A stretch of 64,000 nucleotides of DNA from Methylophilus sp. 42 (GTDB taxonomy: Bacteria; Pseudomonadota; Gammaproteobacteria; Burkholderiales; Methylophilaceae). The translations under genes and the position numbers were made by a program. Of the stretch, positions 44,057 through 53,660 are shown piece by piece (the first letter of the stretch is position 1; each line of letters begins with the position of its first letter). The notes below the pieces were generated by a model. It was not told where the DNA came from, ran no database searches, and saw only the letters and a list, made by a program, of their open reading frames with translations. The stretch is from NCBI RefSeq assembly GCF_000384155.1, contig NZ_KB913031.1:2239092-2303091 (forward strand), given 5' to 3'.

Positions 44057-44572
44057 ATGAGCATGCACAATGCCACTCAAAAACGTTATTCACGCGGGCG
44101 CGGCCTGCTCTACACCCTCACTTGGCTGGCACTCGCCGCACTGGTGTGGGTGTTAGTCGATCGCGTACAACACCCCAACACCCTGGAGCAGATCGGCCAG
44201 CCAGAAGTCGTCAGCCTTAAACGCGGCCCTGACGGTCACTACAGTGCCGAAGCCCTGATTAACGGCGAACGTGTGCGCGTGCTGGTGGATACCGGCGCCA
44301 CCGGCGTCGCCATCTCACAACATGTTGCAGACCGTTTGGGGCTAGCCAGTCGGGATGCGATTAATACACACACTGCCAACGGCAATGCCGTGTCTTACCT
44401 GGTGCGTTTGAAAACCGTGCAATTAGGCGGCGTGATCGCGCATGATGTGGCGGCGACGATTTCACCTGGACTGGAAGGCGACGCCCTGCTCGGTATGAGT
44501 TTTCTGGGGAGGATGGATGTCAGGTTGTATCGGGGAGTGATGACGATACGGGATGGTGAGGCACCACAATAA
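44057..44572 (+). CDS. retropepsin-like clan AA aspartic protease
   Basis: This 171-aa protein has a membrane helix (about residues 15-35). A single-lobe retroviral-type aspartic protease domain follows, with active site VLVDTGATGVAISQHVADRLGL (Asp about residue 78) and a later GDALLGMSFLGRMDVRL. It matches the TIGR02281 type of periplasmic-facing proteins, which should dimerise to form the active site. It follows the phosphomannomutase gene by 11 bases. Confidence 0.88.
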   Translation: MSMHNATQKRYSRGRGLLYTLTWLALAALVWVLVDRVQHPNTLEQIGQPEVVSLKRGPDGHYSAEALINGERVRVLVDTGATGVAISQHVADRLGLASRDAINTHTANGNAVSYLVRLKTVQLGGVIAHDVAATISPGLEGDALLGMSFLGRMDVRLYRGVMTIRDGEAPQ

Positions 44573-44582
44573 GCTTGAATGA

Positions 44583-44613
44583 TTTGCGTGGACAAGCCAC
44601 TTGTCCACGCAAA
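44583..44613. terminator. perfect hairpin between convergent genes
   Basis: TTTGCGTGGACAAG and CTTGTCCACGCAAA form a perfect 14-pair stem with a CCA loop, placed between convergent genes. T-tracts are weak on both sides. Confidence 0.65.
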
Positions 44614-44620
44614 ATAAATA

Positions 44621-45064
44621 CTAGGGTGCTTCAGCAGGGAGTGGCTTGCCTTGTTTGACGATATTCACGGCCTGTGCAAAGCGCTTATGAAAGGTCGTTT
44701 CAGTTAAGGTCGTTGCCACGTTCACCGTTACACGGCGCTTGGTCACCACGGTGACCTTGGTGTCGTCATCTTTCACAGGCTCAACCCACGCGCCCATCAC
44801 AGCACCCCATGAAACCAAATTGACGCCACTACTCGTGAGCATATAGTGCTGATCTCTATGCTCCTCAATTGCGTCGGCCCCTTCCCATCTGAATACTGTT
44901 TTAGCAATTTCCCAGGCTTGTGCTTCGGTGACTGCATAATTCTTCGTCGTCCCCTCTGCACCACTTTGTTTAACTTTGACAACATCTTGCATGGTCGAGC
45001 AACCAGAGACAGCAATCGCTAATGCCACCAAGGTGGTGCTGGCGATTTTTCTTGTGATATTCAT
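44621..45064 (-). CDS. uncharacterised lipoprotein
   Basis: This 147-aa protein has a clear lipoprotein signal (lipobox AVSGC, Cys about residue 22). The mature domain is mixed alpha/beta: EAQAWEIAKTVFRWEGADAIEE, then strands GVNLVSWGAVMGAWVEPV and TKVTVVTKRRVTVNVA. I do not recognise a family with certainty. No Asp follows the Cys, so outer-membrane sorting is likely. Confidence 0.75.
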   Translation of the reverse strand: MNITRKIASTTLVALAIAVSGCSTMQDVVKVKQSGAEGTTKNYAVTEAQAWEIAKTVFRWEGADAIEEHRDQHYMLTSSGVNLVSWGAVMGAWVEPVKDDDTKVTVVTKRRVTVNVATTLTETTFHKRFAQAVNIVKQGKPLPAEAP

Positions 45065-45158
45065 TTTTATTCTTCCAAGTGGTTAAGTAAAGATCGGTTA
45101 ATCCAATCCGGCGAAACATTAGCAGATTTCAAGCAGCAAAGCCATGTTGCGCACACCT

Positions 45159-45521
45159 CTACTTTCTCACACCATATTCCAGTACAAAATACTGCGGACT
45201 GAGCCCAGCCAGCGGCATGCGCAGCTTGGCCAATTCAGCGTCCGGGCCATGCACCTCAATACGCACCAGTGTAGACACCTCACCCATTTCATGCAGAATC
45301 GGGCGCAGATTGTCGAGGTGAGCCAGCAGTGCCTCCGCGTTCTCAAAGCCTTCCCGGCAATGTGCGAGGTCACCGTCAAAACTAAAGCCATAATACAAAC
45401 AGCCAGGCTCACGCGATGACCACTCGACATACTTTTCACAGATGGCGCGAAAAACAGCAGTTTTGCCAGCATGGATTTCGAAGTAAGGAGAAACAGAACA
45501 GCAGGTATCTTGGGTGGCCAT
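45159..45521 (-). CDS. ABM-fold putative monooxygenase
   Basis: This 120-aa protein matches the antibiotic-biosynthesis-monooxygenase/YgiN-like dimeric ferredoxin fold: YFEIHAGKTAVFRAICEKYVEWSSREPGCLYYGFSFDGD, then CREGFENAEALLAHLDNL. Substrates of this family are often quinols or are unknown. It lies 23 bases after the M48 protease gene. Confidence 0.75.
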   Translation of the reverse strand: MATQDTCCSVSPYFEIHAGKTAVFRAICEKYVEWSSREPGCLYYGFSFDGDLAHCREGFENAEALLAHLDNLRPILHEMGEVSTLVRIEVHGPDAELAKLRMPLAGLSPQYFVLEYGVRK

Positions 45522-45544
45522 AACGTGATTATTATTGTTTAAAA

Positions 45545-47104
45545 TTAATTCGCCAGCTCTGCACCCTCAACCACGACGCGGAAAAACTGTAACGCAGCCT
45601 GGTCTTGAATCCGGATACCAGTCGCTACCGAACCGCGCTTGCCTGGCGCAATGCCGCCGGTAATCAGCATAGAGCGGGTCTGGTCCACCAAACGTCCACG
45701 GTTGTCGTATTGCAGCATGCGCACTTGCACACGCCCGACTGGCACGCTGCTATTGTTTTGTACCGCAGCGTAAACCATGCCGGTGTTATCTGCCAGCGGG
45801 CCAGAAGGCAGGTAGCGCGCCGGGTTGCGCGGCAAGTCTATGCGCATGGCGCGGCCAGCGGCTTCTTTGCCGATTTCGGAGTCTGAACTGGCGGCTAACT
45901 GGTAGTGTTGCAAGGCAAGTGCAGTTTCACCACGCCCTTCGGCAATCTGGCCGAGCAAGGCATAGCCAGGCGCGGTCGGCAGCAAGGCATTGGCTTTTTT
46001 CAAAAAAGGTTCGGCTTGCGCTTTTTTGCCATCATTAAACAAGGCAATACCGCTTTGCACATAGGGCTTGAAATAATCCGGCTGCATTTGAATCGCCTTG
46101 TCGTAAAACGCCAGCGCTTCCGTGGTGTTTTTCTTGGTCAGGGCAATATCGCCTAACAGCTCCTGAAAGCGTGCTTCGTGCGGCTCAATACTAATGGCTT
46201 TTTTGGCCAGGGTTTTGGCTTTTTCGGCATCGCCTTTTTGCAATGCCTCTTTACCTTCATCATAGGCTTTATAGGCCTCACGCGTGGCCATCAACTTGGC
46301 GACCTTTTGCGCATAGACATCTTTACCCATGTCACCACCAGCGCCCAGCTCTGCCAACGTTTTTTTGTTGTCATCCACCCGCTCTTGTGAAGGCGGATGG
46401 CTGGCAAACAGGCCACCGATAAAGTCCTGCCGTTTGCCTTCACTCAGGCGCACAAACGTCTCTTGCAAGGTCACGGCTGCGGCCGGATCATAGCCTGCCA
46501 GTTTCATGTACTTCATGCCATAGTGGTCAGACTCTGATTCAGCATCGCGGCCATATTTGCTGGTAATCAGCTGACCACCCAGTTGCGCGCCACCAACAAC
46601 CAGGTTGGCGTAATTAGAGTCCCTCGTGGCCAGGCCGATTGCCAGCATGGCCCCTTGCATAAACATGCCACGCTCCATGCCTTTGGCACCATGTCGCGCC
46701 GCTGCATGTACAATCTCATGGCCCAGCACGGCAGCCAGCTCTGCTTCGCTATGCAGTTCATAAAGCAAGCCACGGTTAAACGCGATTTTGCCGCCCGGCA
46801 TCGCCCAGGCATTAGGCACCGAGTCATTGAGCACCACAAACTCATAGGGCAAATCGGGACGGTCTGATACGGCCGCCAGCTTTTGTCCCACCTGCTGCAC
46901 ATAGCGCGTCAGTTCGGCATCCAGCGTGTAATCACCACCTTGTGACTGGCGGGCAGGACTATAGTTTTGCTGACCCAGCTGAATCTCTTTATCCTGCGAG
47001 ACAAACTGGAACTCGCGCTCTTTGGTCACCGGATTGACGCCGCAGGCCAGTAGACCCACAGAGAGCAACACCGGGCAAAAAATACTTTTTTTAATCATTG
47101 TCAT
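45545..47104 (-). CDS. M48 family metalloprotease with TPRs (BepA-like)
   Basis: The product of about 519 residues is a lipoprotein (LLACG lipobox). The zinc protease motif LGHEIVHAAARH (about residue 130) has a third ligand in DAESESDHYGMKYMKLAGYDP. C-terminal TPRs span about residues 280-420. The layout is that of BepA/YfgC-type periplasmic proteases that survey outer-membrane protein assembly, with an added C-terminal beta domain (about 430-519). The ATG at 47104 is preferred. It is likely co-transcribed with pgm, 36 bases upstream. Confidence 0.88.
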   Translation of the reverse strand: MTMIKKSIFCPVLLSVGLLACGVNPVTKEREFQFVSQDKEIQLGQQNYSPARQSQGGDYTLDAELTRYVQQVGQKLAAVSDRPDLPYEFVVLNDSVPNAWAMPGGKIAFNRGLLYELHSEAELAAVLGHEIVHAAARHGAKGMERGMFMQGAMLAIGLATRDSNYANLVVGGAQLGGQLITSKYGRDAESESDHYGMKYMKLAGYDPAAAVTLQETFVRLSEGKRQDFIGGLFASHPPSQERVDDNKKTLAELGAGGDMGKDVYAQKVAKLMATREAYKAYDEGKEALQKGDAEKAKTLAKKAISIEPHEARFQELLGDIALTKKNTTEALAFYDKAIQMQPDYFKPYVQSGIALFNDGKKAQAEPFLKKANALLPTAPGYALLGQIAEGRGETALALQHYQLAASSDSEIGKEAAGRAMRIDLPRNPARYLPSGPLADNTGMVYAAVQNNSSVPVGRVQVRMLQYDNRGRLVDQTRSMLITGGIAPGKRGSVATGIRIQDQAALQFFRVVVEGAELAN

Positions 47105-47140
47105 TCTGCTGTTTCCCCATCCAGCCGCAGCCATTCAGCC

Positions 47141-48826
<1,686 letters not shown>

Positions 48827-48966
48827 TCAGTTTTTTTGCTACACAGACGATTTCCTCACACTTTTTATCATTTCCAGCCTCTGCAAACTACGTAAAATCA
48901 TGAGCTGCTTTTACGGATTCGCTTCAGGGTGGTTTTGAAACACCGGCGTATAGTGACAGTCATACA

Positions 48967-48988
48967 AGTACATCAAGCACGATGTACT
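48967..48988. promoter_or_regulatory. inverted repeat upstream of first pqqA
   Basis: AGTACATC-AAGCAC-GATGTACT is a perfect eight-base inverted repeat that ends 24 bases before the pqqA start. It could be an operator or a 5' leader hairpin. The second pqqA copy lacks it. Confidence 0.4.
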
Positions 48989-49012
48989 ACCAAACAACCA
49001 AAGGAGACTATC

Positions 49013-49084
49013 ATGTGGACTAAACCAGCTGCTACTGAAATGCGTTTTGGCTTTGAAGTGACGATGTACGTTATGAACAAATAA
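49013..49084 (+). CDS. pqqA: PQQ precursor peptide PqqA (copy 1)
   Basis: This complete 23-residue gene starts MWTKPAATEMRF and ends MYVMNK. It contains the conserved Glu15 and Tyr19 (FEVTMY) that PqqE cross-links to form pyrroloquinoline quinone, the cofactor of methanol dehydrogenase. A strong AAGGAG ribosome site precedes it and an intrinsic terminator follows, so it is a free-standing transcript. No pqqBCDE is nearby. The peptide is identical to that of copy 2 at 50795-50866. Confidence 0.95.
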   Translation: MWTKPAATEMRFGFEVTMYVMNK

Positions 49085-49121
49085 TCAGCACTTAATCTTA
49101 AGTATCAAGATTGCGCTGAAC

Positions 49122-49151
49122 AAAAAACCGCCGGAATACGGCGGTTTTTTT
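49122..49151 (+). terminator. intrinsic terminator after first pqqA
   Basis: AAAAAACCGCC-GGAATAC-GGCGGTTTTTT is a textbook intrinsic terminator. It also faces the convergent TSUP gene and may serve both. Confidence 0.9.
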
Positions 49152-49170
49152 ATTGTCTGCCGCTGTGAGC

Positions 49171-49986
49171 TTACGCAAGCTGCGACCACAACAGGTTGAT
49201 ACTCACTGCCATCAAGAAAACAGCAAAGATACGTTTTAACACCTTGACCGGTAAGCGCTTGGTCAACGCCACGCCTGCCGGGGCAAATAACACGCTAAGC
49301 GGTGTAATCAGCATAATGGCAGGCAAATAGAGCAGGCCAAATGTGTCTGGCGCATGTGTCGCCTGTCGGGCAGCGTCTTGCAGATAACTCACTGTGCTCG
49401 CCAATGCAATCGGGAAGCCTAGTACTGCCGACGTACCAATCGCCTGTTTCACAGACACATTACGCATGGCCAGATAAGGCACCGTCAACGTGCCGCCACC
49501 GATAGACACCAGCGCAGAGATCACACCGATCAACAATGACACCAGGCTGATTTCCACCTTGCCCGGTATTTTGTGCTGGGTGGGTTTGCGATCCAGGAAT
49601 AACTGGATCGCCGCAAAAAAAGTAAACGTGGCAAAAAACAGCGTCAAGTAAAACGCATCAAGGTGAATCGCCACCAGGGTTGCCAGCAAAGAGCCAATAA
49701 ACGCCATCGGCACCATGGCCCAGACATACGGCCAGACGATATTCTGGTTTTTATGATGCGCCAGAATACTGGAAAGGGAAGTAAACACGATGCAGGCCAT
49801 CGAGGTCGCCAGCGCCATATGGAAAGCCGCATCAGCCGAAAAGCCCTTGGCCACCAGCATGGCATGCAACATAGGCACCAGCACAATGCCGCCGCCTATT
49901 CCCAGCAAACCAGACAGCACACCAACCACCACGCCGATCAGGCAAAACAGCGCATATTGCTCAATAAATAATTGTATCCAGTCCAT
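49171..49986 (-). CDS. TauE/SafE (TSUP) family transporter
   Basis: This 271-aa inner-membrane protein has about eight helices and the two inverted TSUP repeats: GVLSGLLGIGGGIVLVPML (residues 22-40) and LVSIGGGTLTVPYLAMRNV (about 160-178). Family members export sulfite, sulfonates or related organic anions. It converges with the first pqqA. Confidence 0.88.
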   Translation of the reverse strand: MDWIQLFIEQYALFCLIGVVVGVLSGLLGIGGGIVLVPMLHAMLVAKGFSADAAFHMALATSMACIVFTSLSSILAHHKNQNIVWPYVWAMVPMAFIGSLLATLVAIHLDAFYLTLFFATFTFFAAIQLFLDRKPTQHKIPGKVEISLVSLLIGVISALVSIGGGTLTVPYLAMRNVSVKQAIGTSAVLGFPIALASTVSYLQDAARQATHAPDTFGLLYLPAIMLITPLSVLFAPAGVALTKRLPVKVLKRIFAVFLMAVSINLLWSQLA

Positions 49987-50090
49987 GCGACACTCATCCG
50001 TTGAAAGCGCAACAGTATAACGGCTGACTCAGCACCATTTGCATCTTTTTCTTTACGCTGACCGGCAATAATTTTTGTTACAATAATCAA

Positions 50091-50717
50091 ATGAGTGATC
50101 AATGTGTGAAAAAGGCAGGTGGCAGACGGGCGGGTGCGGGCCGTAAACCGGGCTCTGGTTTATACCAGGAAAGCACCACCGTGATGCGCGTGCCTGTCAG
50201 CCAAAAAACCGCGATTGGTGACTTGCTGGCGGTCTATGCCAAACAACAGCAACAACGGCAAAACAGGGAGAGTCTGGACAGTCCGCAAGTTTTCGCGTTT
50301 CCTGACAGTGCAGCACAACCGATGGCAGTGCCGCTCTATGCATCCAAGGTACCCGCCGGATTTCCCTCCCCGGCCGATGACCATGTTGAGCAGCGCCTGG
50401 ATCCTAGCGCATATTTGATTGACCAGGCCGACACCACTTTTTTTGTCACCATACAAGGTGAGTCGATGATAGAGGCCGGTTTGATGCCGGGCGATAAGGC
50501 GGTCGTAGATAAAGGTAAATCAGCCGTGGTCGGCGATATTGTGCTGGCAATGATAGATGGCGAGTTCACCATTAAAACGCTGGCCAAACAACAAGATGGC
50601 ACACCAAAATTGTTGCCGGCAAACTCGTCTGGCCGCTATACACCTATCCTGATTCAAGCGCCCATGCAGTTTGAAGTCTGGGGTGTAGTAATAGGCTCAT
50701 TCAGGCGCTTCAGGTAA
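50091..50717 (+). CDS. UmuD-like S24 autoprotease with N-terminal extension
   Basis: The C-terminal 140 residues of this 208-aa protein match UmuD. There is a cleavage-site equivalent Ala89-Gly90 in VPAGFPSPADDHVEQRLD, nucleophile Ser125 in GESMIEAG and Lys162 in DGEFTIKTL. The 36 and 37 residue spacings equal those of E. coli UmuD. About 65 extra N-terminal residues include a GRRAGAGRKPGSG stretch (AT-hook-like) and TTVMRVPVSQKTAIGDLLAVY (ribbon-helix-like). No umuC follows and no SOS box is evident. It may be a DNA-binding, self-cleaving repressor. TACAAT lies six bases before the ATG, so the transcript may be leaderless. Confidence 0.8.
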   Translation: MSDQCVKKAGGRRAGAGRKPGSGLYQESTTVMRVPVSQKTAIGDLLAVYAKQQQQRQNRESLDSPQVFAFPDSAAQPMAVPLYASKVPAGFPSPADDHVEQRLDPSAYLIDQADTTFFVTIQGESMIEAGLMPGDKAVVDKGKSAVVGDIVLAMIDGEFTIKTLAKQQDGTPKLLPANSSGRYTPILIQAPMQFEVWGVVIGSFRRFR

Positions 50718-50738
50718 TAAAACAGTGCTGCGGGCAAT

Positions 50739-50777
50739 AAAAAACCCGGCGCCTATTGAGCATGGGCAACCGGGTTT
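50739..50777 (-). terminator. intrinsic terminator after second pqqA
   Basis: On the minus strand AACCCGG and CCGGGTT flank a 20-base loop, and TTTTTT follows. It ends the second pqqA transcript and faces the convergent UmuD-like gene. Confidence 0.75.
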
Positions 50778-50794
50778 CCTGAACGCAGATGAAC

Positions 50795-50866
50795 TTATTT
50801 GTTCATCACGTACATGGTTACTTCGAAGCCGAAACGCATTTCGGTAGCAGCTGGTTTAGTCCACAT
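50795..50866 (-). CDS. pqqA: PQQ precursor peptide PqqA (copy 2)
   Basis: This second complete 23-residue gene encodes exactly the same peptide as the copy at 49013 but differs at six synonymous positions, so the copies are not a recent exact duplication. AAAAAAGGAGATC gives a strong ribosome site. Possible -10 GATAAT lies about 65 bases upstream on the minus strand. It has its own terminator and is convergent with the UmuD-like gene. The rest of the 50718-51031 gap shows nothing more. Confidence 0.95.
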   Translation of the reverse strand: MWTKPAATEMRFGFEVTMYVMNK

Positions 50867-51031
50867 AATGATCTCCTTTTTTGATTCCCCGAACCGACCC
50901 CATGTCTGGCTCGTGTGAATGTATTATCGGCCCATGCCCCAACAATCCTGCTATTGCGGATCATGAACAGCGTTTAGGGAATTTCATGAAACAACCCTCA
51001 TACAAATGAATATGCCCACATTAAAACACAA

Positions 51032-51769
51032 TCACATTTGATGCATTGAATCGATCGCCTGCAGTCTTTGCCTGACATAGTTAGCATTGTCTTTATTCAT
51101 GAAATAATCAGAGATTATTTCCATTCCCTTTTCATTAATATCTAACCGATCAAAGCAATATGCCAAATGTGCCTTGTCCTTTTGCAGCAAATTAAAAACC
51201 TTTTCATAGTAATCAGGAATAGCTGATTTATAGGCTTTTCTAGCGGTGAGCAAAGCGCTATCTGGTATCTCACCCCACTTGTGCTGCATCATAATCAAGT
51301 CTAAAAAGTCTTTGCTCAACCCAGACTTATCCATTCCCCGGTCCACATTAGCCATTAACTTTTCTACAAACAAACACGCTTTTGAGAGCGTTGGCAATGG
51401 AAGATCTGATGCTTCACCTGTTAGGTCAACTCTTCCCTCTGAAACAATTTCAAATTTTATTGGTTGGCCTTCAACTTCAAATACAGTTCGAATGCCCTCT
51501 TTATCTATTCGAGGGCTACGCAACTGCACTGGAGTGTCTCGAATGAACAAACCCTCTATGCCCCTTTGATGGACTAACTCTCGAAGATCGGAGTATCCCT
51601 CCCGGCTTGAACACAAAAAATCGATATCCACGGATGTCCGATACTCATCAATCATGAGTGCAATTGCAGTGCCTCCACCAAAGTAGCATTCTGTAGCGCG
51701 CATGATTTCAGTATTGAAATTCTGCAGCACAGACATGATTCTTATATGATGATGTCGCACGAGCTTCAT
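51032..51769 (-). CDS. AbiEii-type nucleotidyltransferase toxin
   Basis: This 245-aa protein carries the AbiEii/AbiGii nucleotidyltransferase motif: YFGGGTAIALMIDEYRTSVDIDFL (about residues 30-53), with the GG and DxD metal pair. SKDFLDLIMM and a helical C-terminal half follow. Related toxins add nucleotides to tRNA or other targets. Its ATG overlaps the antitoxin stop (ATGA). Both genes are visibly more AT-rich than their neighbours, which suggests acquisition by transfer. Confidence 0.85.
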   Translation of the reverse strand: MKLVRHHHIRIMSVLQNFNTEIMRATECYFGGGTAIALMIDEYRTSVDIDFLCSSREGYSDLRELVHQRGIEGLFIRDTPVQLRSPRIDKEGIRTVFEVEGQPIKFEIVSEGRVDLTGEASDLPLPTLSKACLFVEKLMANVDRGMDKSGLSKDFLDLIMMQHKWGEIPDSALLTARKAYKSAIPDYYEKVFNLLQKDKAHLAYCFDRLDINEKGMEIISDYFMNKDNANYVRQRLQAIDSMHQM

Positions 51770-52215
51770 AACATGACTCCGCTGCCATATTTATGGGTAA
51801 GCCTATCTAAAAATTTTGCTTCTTCAGGCGTGAGCGTGTCACGCTCTAAATATCTCGCATTCTTCTCATAGATATAAAAAGCCTCCTTTTCAGTCAGGTT
51901 TTTATTACTTCTGTCCCATAGCAGTAAGCACAATTGAGGATACGTGGTGCCATCAACCTTGGGATTTCTAACCCTCTTCTTCGTGATTGCGCCCAATCTG
52001 GCTTTTTCTACGGTTTCCAGCGTACTCTTTTTAGTCAGCTCAAGATTTAAAGCCGCCATGATCTTAGCCACGATGTGAAAACCAACATTTTTGCCGGTTT
52101 CTAAATCATGCACATTCATTCTTGTGACGTGTGCATTCTCAGCCATATCCTCTTGAGTAAGGCCTGCTGCAATGCGTTGTGCTTTAAATTGATTTGCGAA
52201 ATTAATGTGCCTCAT
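51766..52215 (-). CDS. XRE-family antitoxin of the AbiEii pair
   Basis: From the ATG at 52215 this gives 149 residues. An N-terminal helix-turn-helix (about residues 5-65, FKAQRIAAGLTQEDMAENAHVTRMNVHDLETGK) is followed by a C-terminal region that would neutralise the toxin (ALLWDRSNKNLTEKEAF-like helices, about 95-149). Canonical AbiEi antitoxins have a winged-helix, so this XRE version is a variant pairing. A small palindrome just upstream suggests autorepression. Confidence 0.82.
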   Translation of the reverse strand: MRHINFANQFKAQRIAAGLTQEDMAENAHVTRMNVHDLETGKNVGFHIVAKIMAALNLELTKKSTLETVEKARLGAITKKRVRNPKVDGTTYPQLCLLLWDRSNKNLTEKEAFYIYEKNARYLERDTLTPEEAKFLDRLTHKYGSGVML

Positions 52216-52218
52216 ATG

Positions 52219-52231
52219 ATGCATTATGCAT
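52219..52231. promoter_or_regulatory. likely operator of the toxin-antitoxin operon
   Basis: ATGCAT-T-ATGCAT is a 13-base palindrome four bases upstream of the antitoxin start, positioned for autorepression by the XRE protein. The rest of the gap to 52433 contains a GC-rich imperfect hairpin (52320-52355) and short degenerate coding-like sequence that I cannot identify. Confidence 0.45.
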
Positions 52232-52433
52232 AAAAAGCAGCAAATGTAAAGATTTAATGTATTGTTTGAGGATAATTATTCTGAATATAACCAGAAAACG
52301 GACCGAGCCACTGTCAAGCTGGCGAGCGAAGGTATAGAAAGCCCGCTCGCTGGCGCATAAAGAAGGCGCAAAAGCCAAGCTGACACCAGATACTGGGAAA
52401 AGCAGCTAAAGATGGACCAAGGCCCGACCACCT

Positions 52434-53300
52434 TTAAACCTTTTTAGATAACGACACCGAGCTAAAAGTCACCGCGCTGATGACCAGCATCGCCCCCAGC
52501 AACTGGGCATGATTAGGTGGCACATGCTCAAACGCCGCAATGACCATGGTGGTGACCGGCACCAGGTTCATAAAGATTGCCGCTTTTGAGGGCCCAAGAT
52601 GTGAAATGCTGGCATTCCAGAACAGATAAGCCAGCACTCCGCCGCCTAGCGACATCGTCAGCAGCGCAGCCCCGGCATGTATCGTCGGCACCACAACATG
52701 ATCGCCATGCATGATGGCAGCAATGCTCAATGCCATCGCCCCAACGGTCATGATGCCCGCAGTATTCGCAATACCGCCCACCTGCTTAGGCATCATTTTT
52801 TTGACCAATACGTTATAGAGCGCCCAATTCAGCGAGGCAATCAGGATATAGATATCGCCGACCGCAATCGTCAGTTGCGCGCCCGCACCCAGCACCACGA
52901 TTGCCACGCCCGCAATACCAATCGGGAATGCAAGCAGTTGCTGCTTGCTTGGCCTGTCGCGCAGAATCACATAACCCAGCACGGCCGTCAGCAAGGGATT
53001 CAAGGCCATAATCAGGGCGCCATTGATGGCAGAGGACGTTTCCATGCCCAGAAAGAAAAACAGGTTAAAGCCAAATACGCCAACCACTCCTAGCGTCAGA
53101 TATGCTTTCCAATGCTGCGCGGGAATCGCCTCTTTTCGCATTTGTGCAATCAAGACCATAACAGCCGCAGCCAGCACATAGCGACTTGCGCCCGCGACAT
53201 AAGGCCCCATTTCAGCAATGACTGGGCGCGCCAGGTTGAAATTAGCGCCCCAGAAAATCGCTGCCATGGTGGCCATCAAATAAGTTTTAAAGTGATTCAT
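52434..53300 (-). CDS. EamA/DMT superfamily exporter
   Basis: This 288-aa protein has ten membrane helices in two EamA repeats (about residues 8-137 and 149-283). The entry MAAIFWGANFNLARPVIAEM and mid-repeat GMETSSAINGALIMALNPLLTAVLGYVILRDRP are typical. It probably exports amino acids or metabolites. The substrate cannot be read. Confidence 0.88.
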   Translation of the reverse strand: MNHFKTYLMATMAAIFWGANFNLARPVIAEMGPYVAGASRYVLAAAVMVLIAQMRKEAIPAQHWKAYLTLGVVGVFGFNLFFFLGMETSSAINGALIMALNPLLTAVLGYVILRDRPSKQQLLAFPIGIAGVAIVVLGAGAQLTIAVGDIYILIASLNWALYNVLVKKMMPKQVGGIANTAGIMTVGAMALSIAAIMHGDHVVVPTIHAGAALLTMSLGGGVLAYLFWNASISHLGPSKAAIFMNLVPVTTMVIAAFEHVPPNHAQLLGAMLVISAVTFSSVSLSKKV

Positions 53301-53366
53301 CCGAGTTCTCTATAACCGCTCAATATATAAAAGTGACACAACAAACCGTTATAGCCTGCGTCTGCT

Positions 53367-53660
53367 TCAGCCGTCAATCCCTTCCACAATAAACACCCGA
53401 TATTGTGCGCCCTGGTGCCTATGCTTAACGGCCTGCTGATATTGCGGACTGTGGTACCAGGCTTCGGCCGCTTTGACGGTGGGAAAGCGATGGATTAAAC
53501 ACCCCTCAAAGGACACGCCTTCGAGAATATTGAGCGCGCCATATTTCACCAGCGGCGTGACCGCATGCCCCTCCCGGGCGAGAGGGGCCAGGCTGGCATA
53601 ACTATCCATGGCGGCTTGATCCGTGGTCTGCTCACGCATCATGACCACATAGGCACTCAT
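53367..53660 (-). CDS. DUF1330 family protein
   Basis: This 97-aa dimeric ferredoxin-like protein has the DUF1330 pattern: SAYVVMMREQTTDQAAMDSY, HRFPTVKAAEAWYHSPQYQQAVKHR and VFIVEGIDG. The function is unknown. Its ATG overlaps the stop of the DJ-1/PfpI gene (ATGA), so the two are co-translated. Confidence 0.85.
   Translation of the reverse strand: MSAYVVMMREQTTDQAAMDSYASLAPLAREGHAVTPLVKYGALNILEGVSFEGCLIHRFPTVKAAEAWYHSPQYQQAVKHRHQGAQYRVFIVEGIDG

Noticed and set aside
52260-52433. Remnant of a coding gene between the antitoxin and the DMT exporter
   Set aside because: Short frames broken by stops, with nothing recognisable; too degenerate to call a pseudogene.
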